NCBI RefSeq assembly: GCF_000708715.2
Contig: NZ_JENB01000020.1
Location: forward strand, 1-64,000
From: Pseudomonas putida W15Oct28
Lineage (GTDB): Bacteria; Pseudomonadota; Gammaproteobacteria; Pseudomonadales; Pseudomonadaceae
Direction: 5' to 3'
DNA length: 64,000 nucleotides
Shown: one piece after another, positions 1 through 7,603 of the stretch
How the letters are laid out: each line of letters opens with the position of its first letter
Numbering within the stretch: position 1 is the stretch's first letter
Translations under genes and position numbers: made by a program
The notes under the pieces: model-generated
What the model was told of the DNA's origin: nothing
Seen by the model: the letters and a program-made list of their open reading frames with translations, nothing else
Database searches by the model: none

Positions 1-80
1 GGAATCGAGCAGTTATCATCAAGAACCATGCTTGCAGCACGTTGCTTGAACTCACGGGTATAGGTCTTTCGTTCTTGCAT
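1..80 (-). CDS. IS3-family transposase OrfA, N-terminal part (cut by window edge)
   Basis: The reverse strand starts an ORF reading MQERKTYTREFKQRAASM followed by VLDDNCSI and runs off the left edge. The pattern (aromatic/basic start, REFK, AASMVLDD) is typical of the helix-turn-helix OrfA of IS3-family elements, which binds the element ends and is fused to the DDE domain of OrfB by programmed frameshifting. A strong ribosome binding site, AGGAGG, lies 4 nt before the ATG. The subgroup cannot be named from 26 residues. Confidence 0.75.
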   Translation of the reverse strand, partial: MQERKTYTREFKQRAASMVLDDNCSI

Positions 81-150
81 GGAACCTCCTGATTGGGCGA
101 ATCATATCGCCCTTAAGAGGTGTCCGGGATCATTAGGCCAGTTCAGTTCA
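1..150 (-). mobile_element. Terminal part of an IS3-family insertion sequence
   Basis: Upstream of the partial orfA, the reverse strand has an IS3-like terminus starting TGAACTGGCC and running into GGACACC before the orfA leader. The exact outer end is 145 or 150, because GTTCA occurs twice in tandem. A REP element starts within about 10 bp of this end (154-185), so the element has inserted beside, or at the edge of, a REP. The far end lies outside the window, so no target duplication can be checked. Confidence 0.6.
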
Positions 151-153
151 CTA

Positions 154-185
154 CCTGTGGGAGCGGGCAAGCCCGCGAATGGGCC
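154..185. repeat. REP element (P. putida type) downstream of the SPFH gene
   Basis: A single REP with the usual CTGTGGGAGCGGGC core and the inverted arm GCCCGCGAA. It sits just 3' of the SPFH stop codon, with the insertion-sequence end directly on its other side. Confidence 0.85.
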
Positions 186-189
186 ACCG

Positions 190-948
190 CTATTTTTGTT
201 TGTCTACCAGCCCCGCCAGCAAGTCCACCGGCATCGGGAAGACAATGGTCGAGGTCCTGTCCCCCGCAATCGCCCCCAGCGTCTGCATATAGCGCAACTG
301 CATCGCCCCAGGCTCCTTGCCCAGCATCTGTGCGGCCTGCATCAGCTTCTCCGACGCCTGCAATTCCCCCTCGGCATGGATCACCTTGGCCCGCCGTTCG
401 CGTTCGGCTTCGGCCTGCCGGGCGATGGCGCGGACCATCGATTCGTTGAGGTCGACATGCTTGATCTCGACGTTGGCCACCTTGATGCCCCAGGCATCGG
501 TTTGCGCGTCCAGCACCTGGCGAATGTCCGCGTTCAGTTGCTCACGTTCGGCCAGCAGCTCATCCAGTTCGTGCTTGCCCAGCACCGCACGCAGCGTGGT
601 CTGGGCCAACTGGCTGGTCGCTACCAGAAAGTCCTCGACCTGGATGATCGCCTTTTGCGGGTCGAGCACACGGAAGTAGAGCACCGCGTTGACCTTGACC
701 GAGACGTTGTCGCGGGTGATCACATCCTGTGGGGGTACATCCAGCACCACGGTGCGCAGGTCTACCCGCACCATTTGCTGGATTACCGGGATCAACAGGA
801 TCAGCCCCGGCCCCTTCACCTGCCAGAACCGCCCCAGCTGGAACACCACGCCGCGTTCGTATTCGCGCAGGATGCGAAACGCCGACAGCAACAGCATCGC
901 CAGCACGATCAGCACGGCAGTGAAACCCACTTGCATGAACATGGTCAT
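190..948 (-). CDS. SPFH/stomatin-like (slipin) membrane protein
   Basis: A 252-aa protein with one N-terminal membrane segment (about residues 5-22), followed by an SPFH/band-7 domain and a C-terminal helical part rich in A, E and R (RQAEAERERRAKVIHAEGE) that is typical of stomatin/slipin oligomers. The start chosen overlaps the stop of the upstream nfeD gene as ATGA, so the two are translationally coupled. In-frame ATGs two and four codons further in are alternatives. Family knowledge: SPFH proteins build ring-like membrane microdomain scaffolds and pair with NfeD proteins. The role here is by family only. Confidence 0.9.
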   Translation of the reverse strand: MTMFMQVGFTAVLIVLAMLLLSAFRILREYERGVVFQLGRFWQVKGPGLILLIPVIQQMVRVDLRTVVLDVPPQDVITRDNVSVKVNAVLYFRVLDPQKAIIQVEDFLVATSQLAQTTLRAVLGKHELDELLAEREQLNADIRQVLDAQTDAWGIKVANVEIKHVDLNESMVRAIARQAEAERERRAKVIHAEGELQASEKLMQAAQMLGKEPGAMQLRYMQTLGAIAGDRTSTIVFPMPVDLLAGLVDKQK

Positions 949-2291
949 TCTCCTTGCGCCGCAGGCGCGGCGGCGCTCACGTCCAGCATCACGCCATGGC
1001 GCGCGGTCACCCGCACGTTCTGGCCCGCTTGCAGCGGCGTTGCGCACTGCACTTGCCATTCCTCGCCCTGGGCCAGGACCACGCCACGGAACGGGTTGCC
1101 TGCCATCACCTGGGTGACGGTGACCAGGCTGCCGACCAGGCCGGCGTCACCGCTGACCAATGCCCGTTGGCGTGCCTTGAGGGCCATGCCCAGCACGCCA
1201 CCGATCAGCAGCGCGGAAAGCACTGCCAGGGTACCGATCAAGGCCAGCGGGATGCCGAAGCCGGGGGCGTCGGTGTCGATCAGGATCAGCGCGCCGACCA
1301 CAAAGGCAACGATGCCGCCAAAACCGACCACGCCAAAACTGGGCAAGAAGGCTTCGGCGATCATGAAGGCGATGCCCAGCAAGATCAGCGCCACCCCGGC
1401 GAAGCTCACCGGTAACAACTGCAGGGCGTAAAGCGCCAATAGCAGGCAGATGCCGCCGACCACGCCCCCCACCGCAGAGCTGGGGCTCATGAATTCGAAC
1501 AGCAGGCCATACACGCCGATCATGATCAGGATAAGCGCCACGCTGGGGTTGGTAATGACCGCCAGTACCCGTGTGCGCCAGTCCGGCAGGTGCTCGACCA
1601 CACTGGCGCCGGCGGTCTGCAGCTGGCGTGGCTGGCCGGCGACCTCCAGCGTTTTGCCATCGAGCTTGCGCAGCAGGGCGGGCAGGTCATCGGCTACCTG
1701 GTCGATCACATTCAGCCGCAAGGCCTCGCTAGCCGGCAGGCTGACGGCCTCGCGCACGGCTTTCTCCGCCCAATCGGCATTGCGCCCGCGCAGCTGCGCC
1801 AGGCCGCGTATGTACGCAGCGGCGTCGTTGACCTGCTTGCGGGCCAGGGTTTCATCATCGCTGCCCTTGGCCTTGTCGTCCTTGGGCGCACCAGGGGGGC
1901 CGCCGATCTGCACGGGCGTGGCAGCACCCAGGTTGGTCCCGGGGGCCATCGCGGCAACATGGCTGGCGTAGAGAATATAGGTGCCGGCGCTGGCAGCGCG
2001 GGCACCGCTGGGGGCCACGTAGGTGGCAACCGGCACGGGGCTGGCGAGAATCGCCTTGATCATCTGGCGCATGGCGCTGTCCAGGCCACCGGGGGTGTCC
2101 ATGCGGATCACCACCAGTTGCGCGCCCTGCGCCTGGGCCTGGTCGAGGCTGCGTACCAGGTAGTCGGCGCTGGCCGGGCCGATGGCGTCATCGATGCCCA
2201 GCACCCACACCGCACCGGGCGCTGCCTGGCCACCTGGCGTGATGCCAAGCAGCAACAGCAGCAACAGCCAGCGCCAGCAGCGGGCGATCAC
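945..2291 (-). CDS. NfeD-family membrane serine protease (long, ClpP-class form)
   Basis: A 448-aa protein: signal peptide (residues 1-24), ClpP-like domain (about 28-215), four or so membrane segments (about 235-370) and a C-terminal OB-fold NfeD domain. The catalytic pair expected for this family is visible: Ser101 in GARAASAGTY and Lys152 in LARKQVNDAAAY. Archaeal homologues cleave the C-terminus of their stomatin partner. It starts with GTG, after a weak AGGTGA-type site. It overlaps the SPFH gene by 4 nt, the usual nfeD-slipin pair of membrane quality control. Confidence 0.92.
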   Translation of the reverse strand: MIARCWRWLLLLLLLGITPGGQAAPGAVWVLGIDDAIGPASADYLVRSLDQAQAQGAQLVVIRMDTPGGLDSAMRQMIKAILASPVPVATYVAPSGARAASAGTYILYASHVAAMAPGTNLGAATPVQIGGPPGAPKDDKAKGSDDETLARKQVNDAAAYIRGLAQLRGRNADWAEKAVREAVSLPASEALRLNVIDQVADDLPALLRKLDGKTLEVAGQPRQLQTAGASVVEHLPDWRTRVLAVITNPSVALILIMIGVYGLLFEFMSPSSAVGGVVGGICLLLALYALQLLPVSFAGVALILLGIAFMIAEAFLPSFGVVGFGGIVAFVVGALILIDTDAPGFGIPLALIGTLAVLSALLIGGVLGMALKARQRALVSGDAGLVGSLVTVTQVMAGNPFRGVVLAQGEEWQVQCATPLQAGQNVRVTARHGVMLDVSAAAPAAQGE

Positions 2292-2389
2292 CTGTCGTCA
2301 CCTCGTATGCCCCTATTACACAAGTTTAGCCCTGCCTGCCGCTACCCGGCCTAAAATTGGAGATTGGGGGGCGTAACCGGAGGTGCATC

Positions 2390-2848
2390 ATGCGTATGGC
2401 AAAGACCCTGCAGGCCCGCCTGGACAAGGCCAACTGCGACTACGACATCATTCCCCATCCACACTCGGCCACCAGCCTGGAGTCGGCCCGTACGGCCGGC
2501 GTGCCGGCCGAGCGGGTCGCCAAGTCGGTGATGCTCGATGACCGGCATGGCAACTACATCATGGCCGTGCTACCGGCCAACCGGCATCTGGACATGACCA
2601 AGGTGCGCATGTCCGGGGCCTGGCAACTGACCCGTGAAAGCGGCCTGCCGAGCCTGTTCGGCGACTGCGAGCGCGGCGCCGTGCCGGCCCTTGGCGACGC
2701 TTACCAGATAAAAATGCTGCTCGACCCGAGCCTTACCCGCCAGGGCGATGTCTACCTGGAGGCGGGTGACCACGATCACTTGATCCACATGAGCATGGAG
2801 CAGTACATGAAGCTGGTGCCGCACGCCGAAGTGCGCGAGCTTTGCTGA
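2390..2848 (+). CDS. YbaK/EbsC-type aminoacyl-tRNA editing domain protein
   Basis: A 152-aa single-domain protein of the YbaK/ProXp family, freestanding deacylases that hydrolyse mischarged tRNAs. The family features visible are the N-terminal IIPHPHSATSLESARTAGV segment, the central VAKSVML strand (with the conserved Lys) and the C-terminal DVYLEAGDHDHLIHM part. The start at 2390 is set by GGAGGTG a few bases upstream. It is monocistronic, 98 nt after the divergent nfeD start. The tRNA it edits (Cys-tRNAPro, Ala-tRNAPro or another) cannot be told from sequence. Confidence 0.88.
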   Translation: MRMAKTLQARLDKANCDYDIIPHPHSATSLESARTAGVPAERVAKSVMLDDRHGNYIMAVLPANRHLDMTKVRMSGAWQLTRESGLPSLFGDCERGAVPALGDAYQIKMLLDPSLTRQGDVYLEAGDHDHLIHMSMEQYMKLVPHAEVRELC

Positions 2849-2909
2849 TGTTTTCACACCAATGCCAGACGGGCGTCGTGGACGGCCTGTCTGGCGCTCA
2901 GGAGGAACC

Positions 2910-3152
2910 ATGGAAGCGCCGATCCATCCCTTTGCCGACCTTTTCAAGCAGTTGGGCTTGCCCGACGATCCCACGAGTATCGATCAGTTCATCACCAGCC
3001 ATTCCCCGCTGAAGAATGAAACCAAGCTGGTGGATGCGCCGTTCTGGACCGACTCTCAGCGTGCTTTTCTCAAGGAGAGCATCATTGAAGATGCCGATTG
3101 GGCGGTGCCGTTCGATCAACTCAACGAAGCGTTGCGCCGCCCCCGAAAATAA
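2910..3152 (+). CDS. DUF2789 family protein
   Basis: An 80-aa acidic protein beginning MEAPIHPFADLFKQLGLPDD and containing the FxTDSQRAFLKESIIEDADW-like block typical of DUF2789, a small family common in Pseudomonas and of unknown function. The ATG follows GGAGGAACC directly. There is no signal peptide or membrane segment. No function is proposed. Confidence 0.85.
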   Translation: MEAPIHPFADLFKQLGLPDDPTSIDQFITSHSPLKNETKLVDAPFWTDSQRAFLKESIIEDADWAVPFDQLNEALRRPRK

Positions 3153-3221
3153 AGCGCCGAGCGGCACCTGACGAGTGATCGGCCGTTGCTATGCTCAGGA
3201 AAACAATAAGGGGATAGCGCG

Positions 3222-3860
3222 ATGAAAGATCCCTACGCACCAGGTTTCTGGTGTTCCGTGACGATCCTGGGCACCCTGACGGCCAGTTACTTCTATGGCA
3301 TCAGGCAGACGCAACAGATGAACCAGGCAGTGCATTTCCTGTATGCCGCTGCGGCTGTCACTGTGGCGGTTGTACTGGTGGCGCTGACCTGGATTGCCTG
3401 GCAACAGTTGCACCTGAACAAGCGTGAAGTGATTCAGGGGCGAACGTTGCTCACCATCTGGAACACCAAGGTAGCGCTACGCCGCGTCGAGACGGTGTTC
3501 GACCGGTACTTCTGGGGCAGCTACTGGCACTCGGGGCGCACGTTCGAAGAGGTCATGGGCGAGCTCAAGGGCACGCCGCTGGAGCAGAGCCTGGATGCGC
3601 TGAAGCGCCAGTGCCGGGTACTCGACCGTGAAATCCATGACCATCATCACCATTGGCTGGCCAATGCCCGCGACCTGTCCAGCGTGGCCCAGGCCATGGC
3701 CCGCGAACGCTACCAGCTGGACCTGGGCGAGCCCACCTGCAGTGGCAGTGGCAATACTGCTGTGCTCAACCGTGACCTGGAAGTGCTGGTATACACCTGG
3801 TCGGCGCGCCTGCGCAGCTTCGACCATCAGCTGGACGAGCTGGAGCGCGCCTACCATTGA
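3222..3860 (+). CDS. Conserved hypothetical protein with two N-terminal membrane segments
   Basis: 212 aa. Two hydrophobic segments (about residues 9-26 and 38-60) are followed by a cytoplasmic helical domain with an HDHHHH-like histidine cluster near residue 140 (EIHDHHHHWLANARD). I do not recognise a family. The His cluster might bind metal but could be incidental. Its own upstream region is short (about 70 nt after the DUF2789 gene). It converges with the CBS-domain gene only 6 nt away, with no clear terminator between them. Confidence 0.7.
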   Translation: MKDPYAPGFWCSVTILGTLTASYFYGIRQTQQMNQAVHFLYAAAAVTVAVVLVALTWIAWQQLHLNKREVIQGRTLLTIWNTKVALRRVETVFDRYFWGSYWHSGRTFEEVMGELKGTPLEQSLDALKRQCRVLDREIHDHHHHWLANARDLSSVAQAMARERYQLDLGEPTCSGSGNTAVLNRDLEVLVYTWSARLRSFDHQLDELERAYH

Positions 3861-3866
3861 GGGGCT

Positions 3867-4304
3867 TCACTCGCCGCGGATGTACTGCTCCAGCTGCTGA
3901 ATCAGGCTGGCCTGTTCGGTGATGGTTTCCTTGACCAGGTCGCCGATCGACAGCAGGCCGAGCAGCTTGCCGTTGTCGACCACCGGCAGGTGACGCAGGT
4001 GACGGTCGGTCATCAGGTTCATACAGAAATCGAGCTTCTGCTTCGGCTCCACGGTGACCACGGGTGCGCTCATGATTTCGCGCACCGGGGTGGCGGCGGA
4101 AGAGCGGCCCTTGAGTACCAGTTTGCGTGCATAGTCCCGTTCACTGACGATACCCACCACCTGGTTGCCCTCAACCACGGGCAACGCACCGACGTTTTTC
4201 TCCGCCAGCATTTTCAGGGCGTCGAGCACCGAGTCATCCGGGCCGATGGTGTAAACGGTCTGGTGCTGGGACTTGGTCTTGAGGATTTGTTCGACGGTCT
4301 TCAT
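3867..4304 (-). CDS. Two-CBS-domain protein
   Basis: A 145-aa protein made almost only of a CBS pair: CBS1 around residues 8-62 (VLDALKMLAEKNVGALPVVEG) and CBS2 around 76-130 (LDFCMNLMTDRHLRHLPVVDNG). Such stand-alone pairs bind adenine nucleotides and act as energy or redox sensors for partner proteins. The start MKTVEQILKTK was chosen because translation upstream of it runs through non-conserved REP-like sequence. The ribosome site is weak. No partner gene is adjacent. Confidence 0.87.
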   Translation of the reverse strand: MKTVEQILKTKSQHQTVYTIGPDDSVLDALKMLAEKNVGALPVVEGNQVVGIVSERDYARKLVLKGRSSAATPVREIMSAPVVTVEPKQKLDFCMNLMTDRHLRHLPVVDNGKLLGLLSIGDLVKETITEQASLIQQLEQYIRGE

Positions 4305-4419
4305 ACGGGCCTCTGCGGGTGAAAAAAGCGCTGTCTCGGAGTAACTAAAGCATCCGGCACGGCGCTCTGCACGGCAATGCAGGAAACGGCATGGAGTCGA
4401 TTGAAAAACGTCATCGGTG

Positions 4420-4662
4420 TTCGCCTGTGCCGGCCTCTTCGCGGCTGAAGCCGCTCCCACAGGAATTACACCACCTTCAAAATCTGTGCGATCCCTGTGG
4501 GAGCGGGCGTGTCGAGGCGTCGAACCGCCGCGAACACCGGCGAAGCCGGTGCCATCCACCGCGCAGGGTTCTTCGCGGGCATGCCCGCTCCCACAGTGAC
4601 TGCGCAGGCTTCAGGGTTGATGCAGTACCTGTGGGAGCGGCCTTGGCCGCAAAGAGGCCAGT
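4420..4662. repeat. Cluster of four REP elements
   Basis: Four REP copies in alternating orientation lie between the CBS gene and the M20 peptidase gene: about 4431-4462, 4493-4516, 4570-4596 and 4627-4660. Their inverted cores pair with one another, so the 365-nt gap is essentially a REP/BIME array. No coding sequence is supported in it. Confidence 0.85.
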
Positions 4663-4670
4663 ACTGTCGA

Positions 4671-6401
4671 TCAAAGTTTCGGCATCTGCCCGAGTCGCGC
4701 CACCATCTCGCTCACGATCTGCAGGTCCAGCATGAACTGGTCCACAGTTTTGAACTCGTTGTCGTTGTGCCCGGTGTATTTCACATCCGGCATGGCCAGG
4801 CCGAACTGCACGCCATTGGGCAGGTCATGCACCGAGGTCGCTCCGGCCGAGGTACCAAACTCATGCTTCATGCCCAGGTTCTCGGTGGCCACAGCCAGCA
4901 GGGCCTTTACCCATTCGCCTTCGGGGTTGCGATACATCGGCTCGTCCAGGCTGTAGTCGAACGCCACCGAGGTGCGGCTTTGCCGGGTCCATTTGCCCAG
5001 TTTGTCGGCCAGGTCGTCCTTGATCGTGGCGATTGGCTTGCCCTTGGGAATGCGCAGGTTCACGGCCAGTTTCAGGCCTTTGTCATCCACCCCGACAAAG
5101 GTCAACGAGGCGGTCAACGGGCCCATGAACGGGTCCTTGAAGGCCACGCCGAGTTTGTTGCCCAGGTAGTCCAGGCCCCAGTTATCGGCGGCGTAGCGGG
5201 CAGCGTCGGTGAACTGGTTGTGCTTGAGCGGCACCTGTTGGCCCAGGCCGTTGATGAAGTCGAGCATGCGGGCAACCGGGTTCACCCCGGACTCCGGTTC
5301 CGAAGAGTGGGCGGAAACACCGGTGACGGTGAGCAACACCTGCTTGCCATCGGCCTTGGCGTCGATACTGAAGTCGCTGCCATGCTGTTTCACATAGTTG
5401 GCGCCGGCTTGCTGCAGCTGTTTGGCCAGTTGTGCCGGGTTGTCAGAAACCAGGGTTGCTACGGAAGTGGTCGGAATCTGGTTGGTGGCCAGCCCCCCCG
5501 TCAGGTTGACGATCTCGGCACCCTTGCCGTTGGCCGGGCGCTTGCTGAAGCTGGCCATGACCGTGCCGTAGCCTTTCTCGGCAATTACCACCGGGTACCC
5601 ACCGTCGAGGGCGAGGTTGTAGTCGGGGGTAGGGTTGCGCTCGAAGTAGTACGGGATGGCATCACCGCTGGTTTCCTCGGTGGTGTCGATCAGCAGCTTG
5701 AACTGCCGGGCGAGCGGCAGGTTTTCGTCCTTGGCCACTTTCAGCGCGTACATCGCCACCACGATGCCGTTCTTGTCGTCTTCGGTGCCGCGGCCATACA
5801 TGCGGTCGCCAACCAGGGTGACCTTGAACGGGTCCAGGCGCGTGCCGTCAGCCAGCTTCCAGTTGTCCGGGTTGACCGGCACCACGTCAGCGTGGGCATG
5901 GATGCCGATCACTTCCTTCCCGCTGCCCAGCGAGATCTCGTACACCCGGTTGTCGATGTTGCGGAAGGCCAGGCCAAAGCTGTCGGCCAAGGCCTTGATC
6001 TTGTCGGCGATCTTGAGGAATTCAGGGTTTTCGTATTGCGGCGTACCCTCGACATTGAAGGTGGGAATGGCCACCAGCTCGCGCAGGGTTTCGGTGGCGG
6101 CCTTGCCGTACTTGATGCGGGTATACAGGCCGAGCAGGCGATTGATTTCGTCTTGCTGTTCGGCGGCCAGTGGCTTGTTGGCCAGGTAGGCGTCCAGGGT
6201 TGCGTCAAGGTTGTCGGCCTTGGCCAGGTCGCTGCCTTTAAGCTTGCCGAGGAACTGCTTGAAGTCGCTTGGGTTGCTGGCGTCGAAGGCTTTGACGATG
6301 GCAGCGGACTGCTGCTGGGTGAGGTTGGCCTGGGCCGGTTGGGTGAACAGGCCGATGCTGGCCAGTAGCAGGGTGGTGGCGGTAAGTTTTTTCAAGTGCA
6401 T
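4671..6401 (-). CDS. Exported M20-family dipeptidase/metallopeptidase
   Basis: About 576 aa with a clear signal peptide (MHLKKLTATTLLLASIGLF, cleaved near PAQA). The M20 metal-site motifs are present: HAHADVVP (first His and Asp region), GRGTEDDKNG (bridging Asp), DTTEETSG (Glu base and ligand) and a late HDLPNG-type His block. The family hydrolyses di- or tripeptides with two zinc ions. Here the site is periplasmic. The start MHLKK is preferred because AAGGA lies about 12 nt upstream; in-frame ATGs at 6413 and 6428 are alternatives and only add basic residues before the signal peptide. The gene is monocistronic. Confidence 0.88.
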   Translation of the reverse strand: MHLKKLTATTLLLASIGLFTQPAQANLTQQQSAAIVKAFDASNPSDFKQFLGKLKGSDLAKADNLDATLDAYLANKPLAAEQQDEINRLLGLYTRIKYGKAATETLRELVAIPTFNVEGTPQYENPEFLKIADKIKALADSFGLAFRNIDNRVYEISLGSGKEVIGIHAHADVVPVNPDNWKLADGTRLDPFKVTLVGDRMYGRGTEDDKNGIVVAMYALKVAKDENLPLARQFKLLIDTTEETSGDAIPYYFERNPTPDYNLALDGGYPVVIAEKGYGTVMASFSKRPANGKGAEIVNLTGGLATNQIPTTSVATLVSDNPAQLAKQLQQAGANYVKQHGSDFSIDAKADGKQVLLTVTGVSAHSSEPESGVNPVARMLDFINGLGQQVPLKHNQFTDAARYAADNWGLDYLGNKLGVAFKDPFMGPLTASLTFVGVDDKGLKLAVNLRIPKGKPIATIKDDLADKLGKWTRQSRTSVAFDYSLDEPMYRNPEGEWVKALLAVATENLGMKHEFGTSAGATSVHDLPNGVQFGLAMPDVKYTGHNDNEFKTVDQFMLDLQIVSEMVARLGQMPKL

Positions 6402-6526
6402 GGTTGTGCGCATTCCTTCGCCAATCATTGTTGTGGGTTACCCGCCTGGAAAACGGGAAGACGCTCACGCTAACACCAATGACCCGTGGCACGGGAGTAC
6501 CAGAAACGCGACATGTCGCACAAACG

Positions 6527-6559
6527 AAAAAGCCCCGGGCGCAGGCCCAGGGCTTTTTG
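6527..6559 (-). terminator. Rho-independent terminator of tRNA-Arg
   Basis: Immediately 3' of the tRNA (reverse strand) is AAAAAGCCCTGGGC, a short loop, then GCCCGGGGCTTTTT. The stem is long, GC-rich and flanked by A and T runs, so it may also stop transcription from the other side. Confidence 0.85.
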
Positions 6560-6562
6560 ATA

Positions 6563-6639
6563 TGGCGCACTCGGCGGGATTCGAACCCACGACCCCTGCC
6601 TTCGGAGGGCAGTACTCTATCCAGCTGAGCTACGAGTGC
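6563..6639 (-). tRNA. tRNA-Arg (anticodon CCG)
   Basis: A 77-nt cloverleaf on the reverse strand: acceptor GCACTCG pairs with CGAGTGC; D arm GTAGCTCAGCTGGATAGAG; anticodon stem CTGCC/GGCAG with loop CTCCGAA, anticodon CCG (reads CGG); T arm with GGTTCGAATCC; encoded CCA end. No integrase gene or repeated 3' end is seen near it, so there is no sign that it is used as an attachment site in this window. Confidence 0.96.
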
Positions 6640-6815
6640 AACGCGCAGGCATGATACCCATCTGTATCGTTGACGTCCATCGCCTTGATCTGTGGCCTTT
6701 TTCCTCTTTTTCCGCAGGCGGCTTCTGCGGGCCATTGGCCTGCGCAAATTTATCTATCCATATGCGATATCAATATTTCCCACACCCTTCTTATGCCCTC
6801 TATCCTCTGGTCACA

Positions 6816-6831
6816 ACTTGTTATAACAAGT
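6816..6831. promoter_or_regulatory. Perfect 16-bp palindrome, probable GntR operator
   Basis: ACTTGTTATAACAAGT, a perfect inverted repeat 22 nt before the gntR start codon. Its form (TTGT...ACAA) fits operators of the HutC subfamily of GntR regulators. Probable autoregulation of the operon by the adjacent GntR protein; inferred from position and symmetry. Confidence 0.6.
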
Positions 6832-6853
6832 CATCGATCAGCGAAGAGATCCC

Positions 6854-7603
6854 ATGGCCCAACTGCTCCCCCTGTCCCCGGTACCGCTCTACACCCAGCT
6901 CAAGGAACTGCTGCGCGAGCGCATCCTCGACGGTACTTATCCACCGCACAGCCGCATGCCCTCGGAAAGCGAACTGGGCAAGGCCTTCGACGTCAGCCGC
7001 ATCACCGTGCGCCAGGCACTGGGCGACCTGCAGAAGGAAGGGCTGATCTTCAAGATCCACGGCAAAGGCACTTTTGTCGCCAAGCCCAAGGCGTTCCAGA
7101 ACGTCAGTACCTTGCAGGGCCTGGGCGAGTCGATGACGCAGATGGGCTACGAAGTGATCAACCGCCTGCGCAGTTTCCGCCATGTGCCGGCCAACGCATT
7201 GGTTGCCGCCCGGCTGCAGGTCGAGGAGGGCAGCCTGGTCACCGAGATCCGCCGGGTGCGCCTGATCAACCGCGAGCCGGTATCGCTGGAGCTGACCTGG
7301 CTGCCCAAGGCCGTCGGCGAAAAACTGGAGAAGGCCGACCTGGTCACCCGCGACATCTTCCTGCTGCTGGAAAACGACTGCGGCATCGCCCTTGGCCACG
7401 CCGACCTGGCCATCGATGCGGTACTGGCCGACAGCGACCTGACCCAGGCCCTGGATGTTGAAGAAGGCTCGCCGATCATGCGCATCGAGCGCCTGACCCA
7501 TGCTGCCGACGGCACGCCACTGGACTTCGAACACCTTTACTACCGCGGCGATTCCTTCCAGTACCGCCTGCGCATTGATCGCCAGAAAGGGGGCAAGGCA
7601 TGA
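6854..7603 (+). CDS. GntR-family regulator, HutC subfamily (UTRA domain)
   Basis: 249 aa. The N-terminal winged helix (about 10-75) carries the GntR signature, YTQLKELLRERILDGTY and SRITVRQALGDLQKEGLI. The UTRA effector-binding domain (about 95-240) follows, with the typical LVTEIRRVRLINREPVSLE and late DFEHLYYRGDSFQYRL segments. UTRA regulators sense small molecules. Its stop overlaps the next ATG as ATGA, so it belongs to the same transcript as the flavoprotein, ferredoxin and transporter genes and probably senses their substrate or product. A perfect palindrome lies just upstream of the gene. Confidence 0.93.
   Translation: MAQLLPLSPVPLYTQLKELLRERILDGTYPPHSRMPSESELGKAFDVSRITVRQALGDLQKEGLIFKIHGKGTFVAKPKAFQNVSTLQGLGESMTQMGYEVINRLRSFRHVPANALVAARLQVEEGSLVTEIRRVRLINREPVSLELTWLPKAVGEKLEKADLVTRDIFLLLENDCGIALGHADLAIDAVLADSDLTQALDVEEGSPIMRIERLTHAADGTPLDFEHLYYRGDSFQYRLRIDRQKGGKA

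Noticed and set aside
6563..6639. tRNA-Arg as an integration site for an island
   Set aside because: No integrase, no repeated tRNA 3' end and no composition change beside it were seen.
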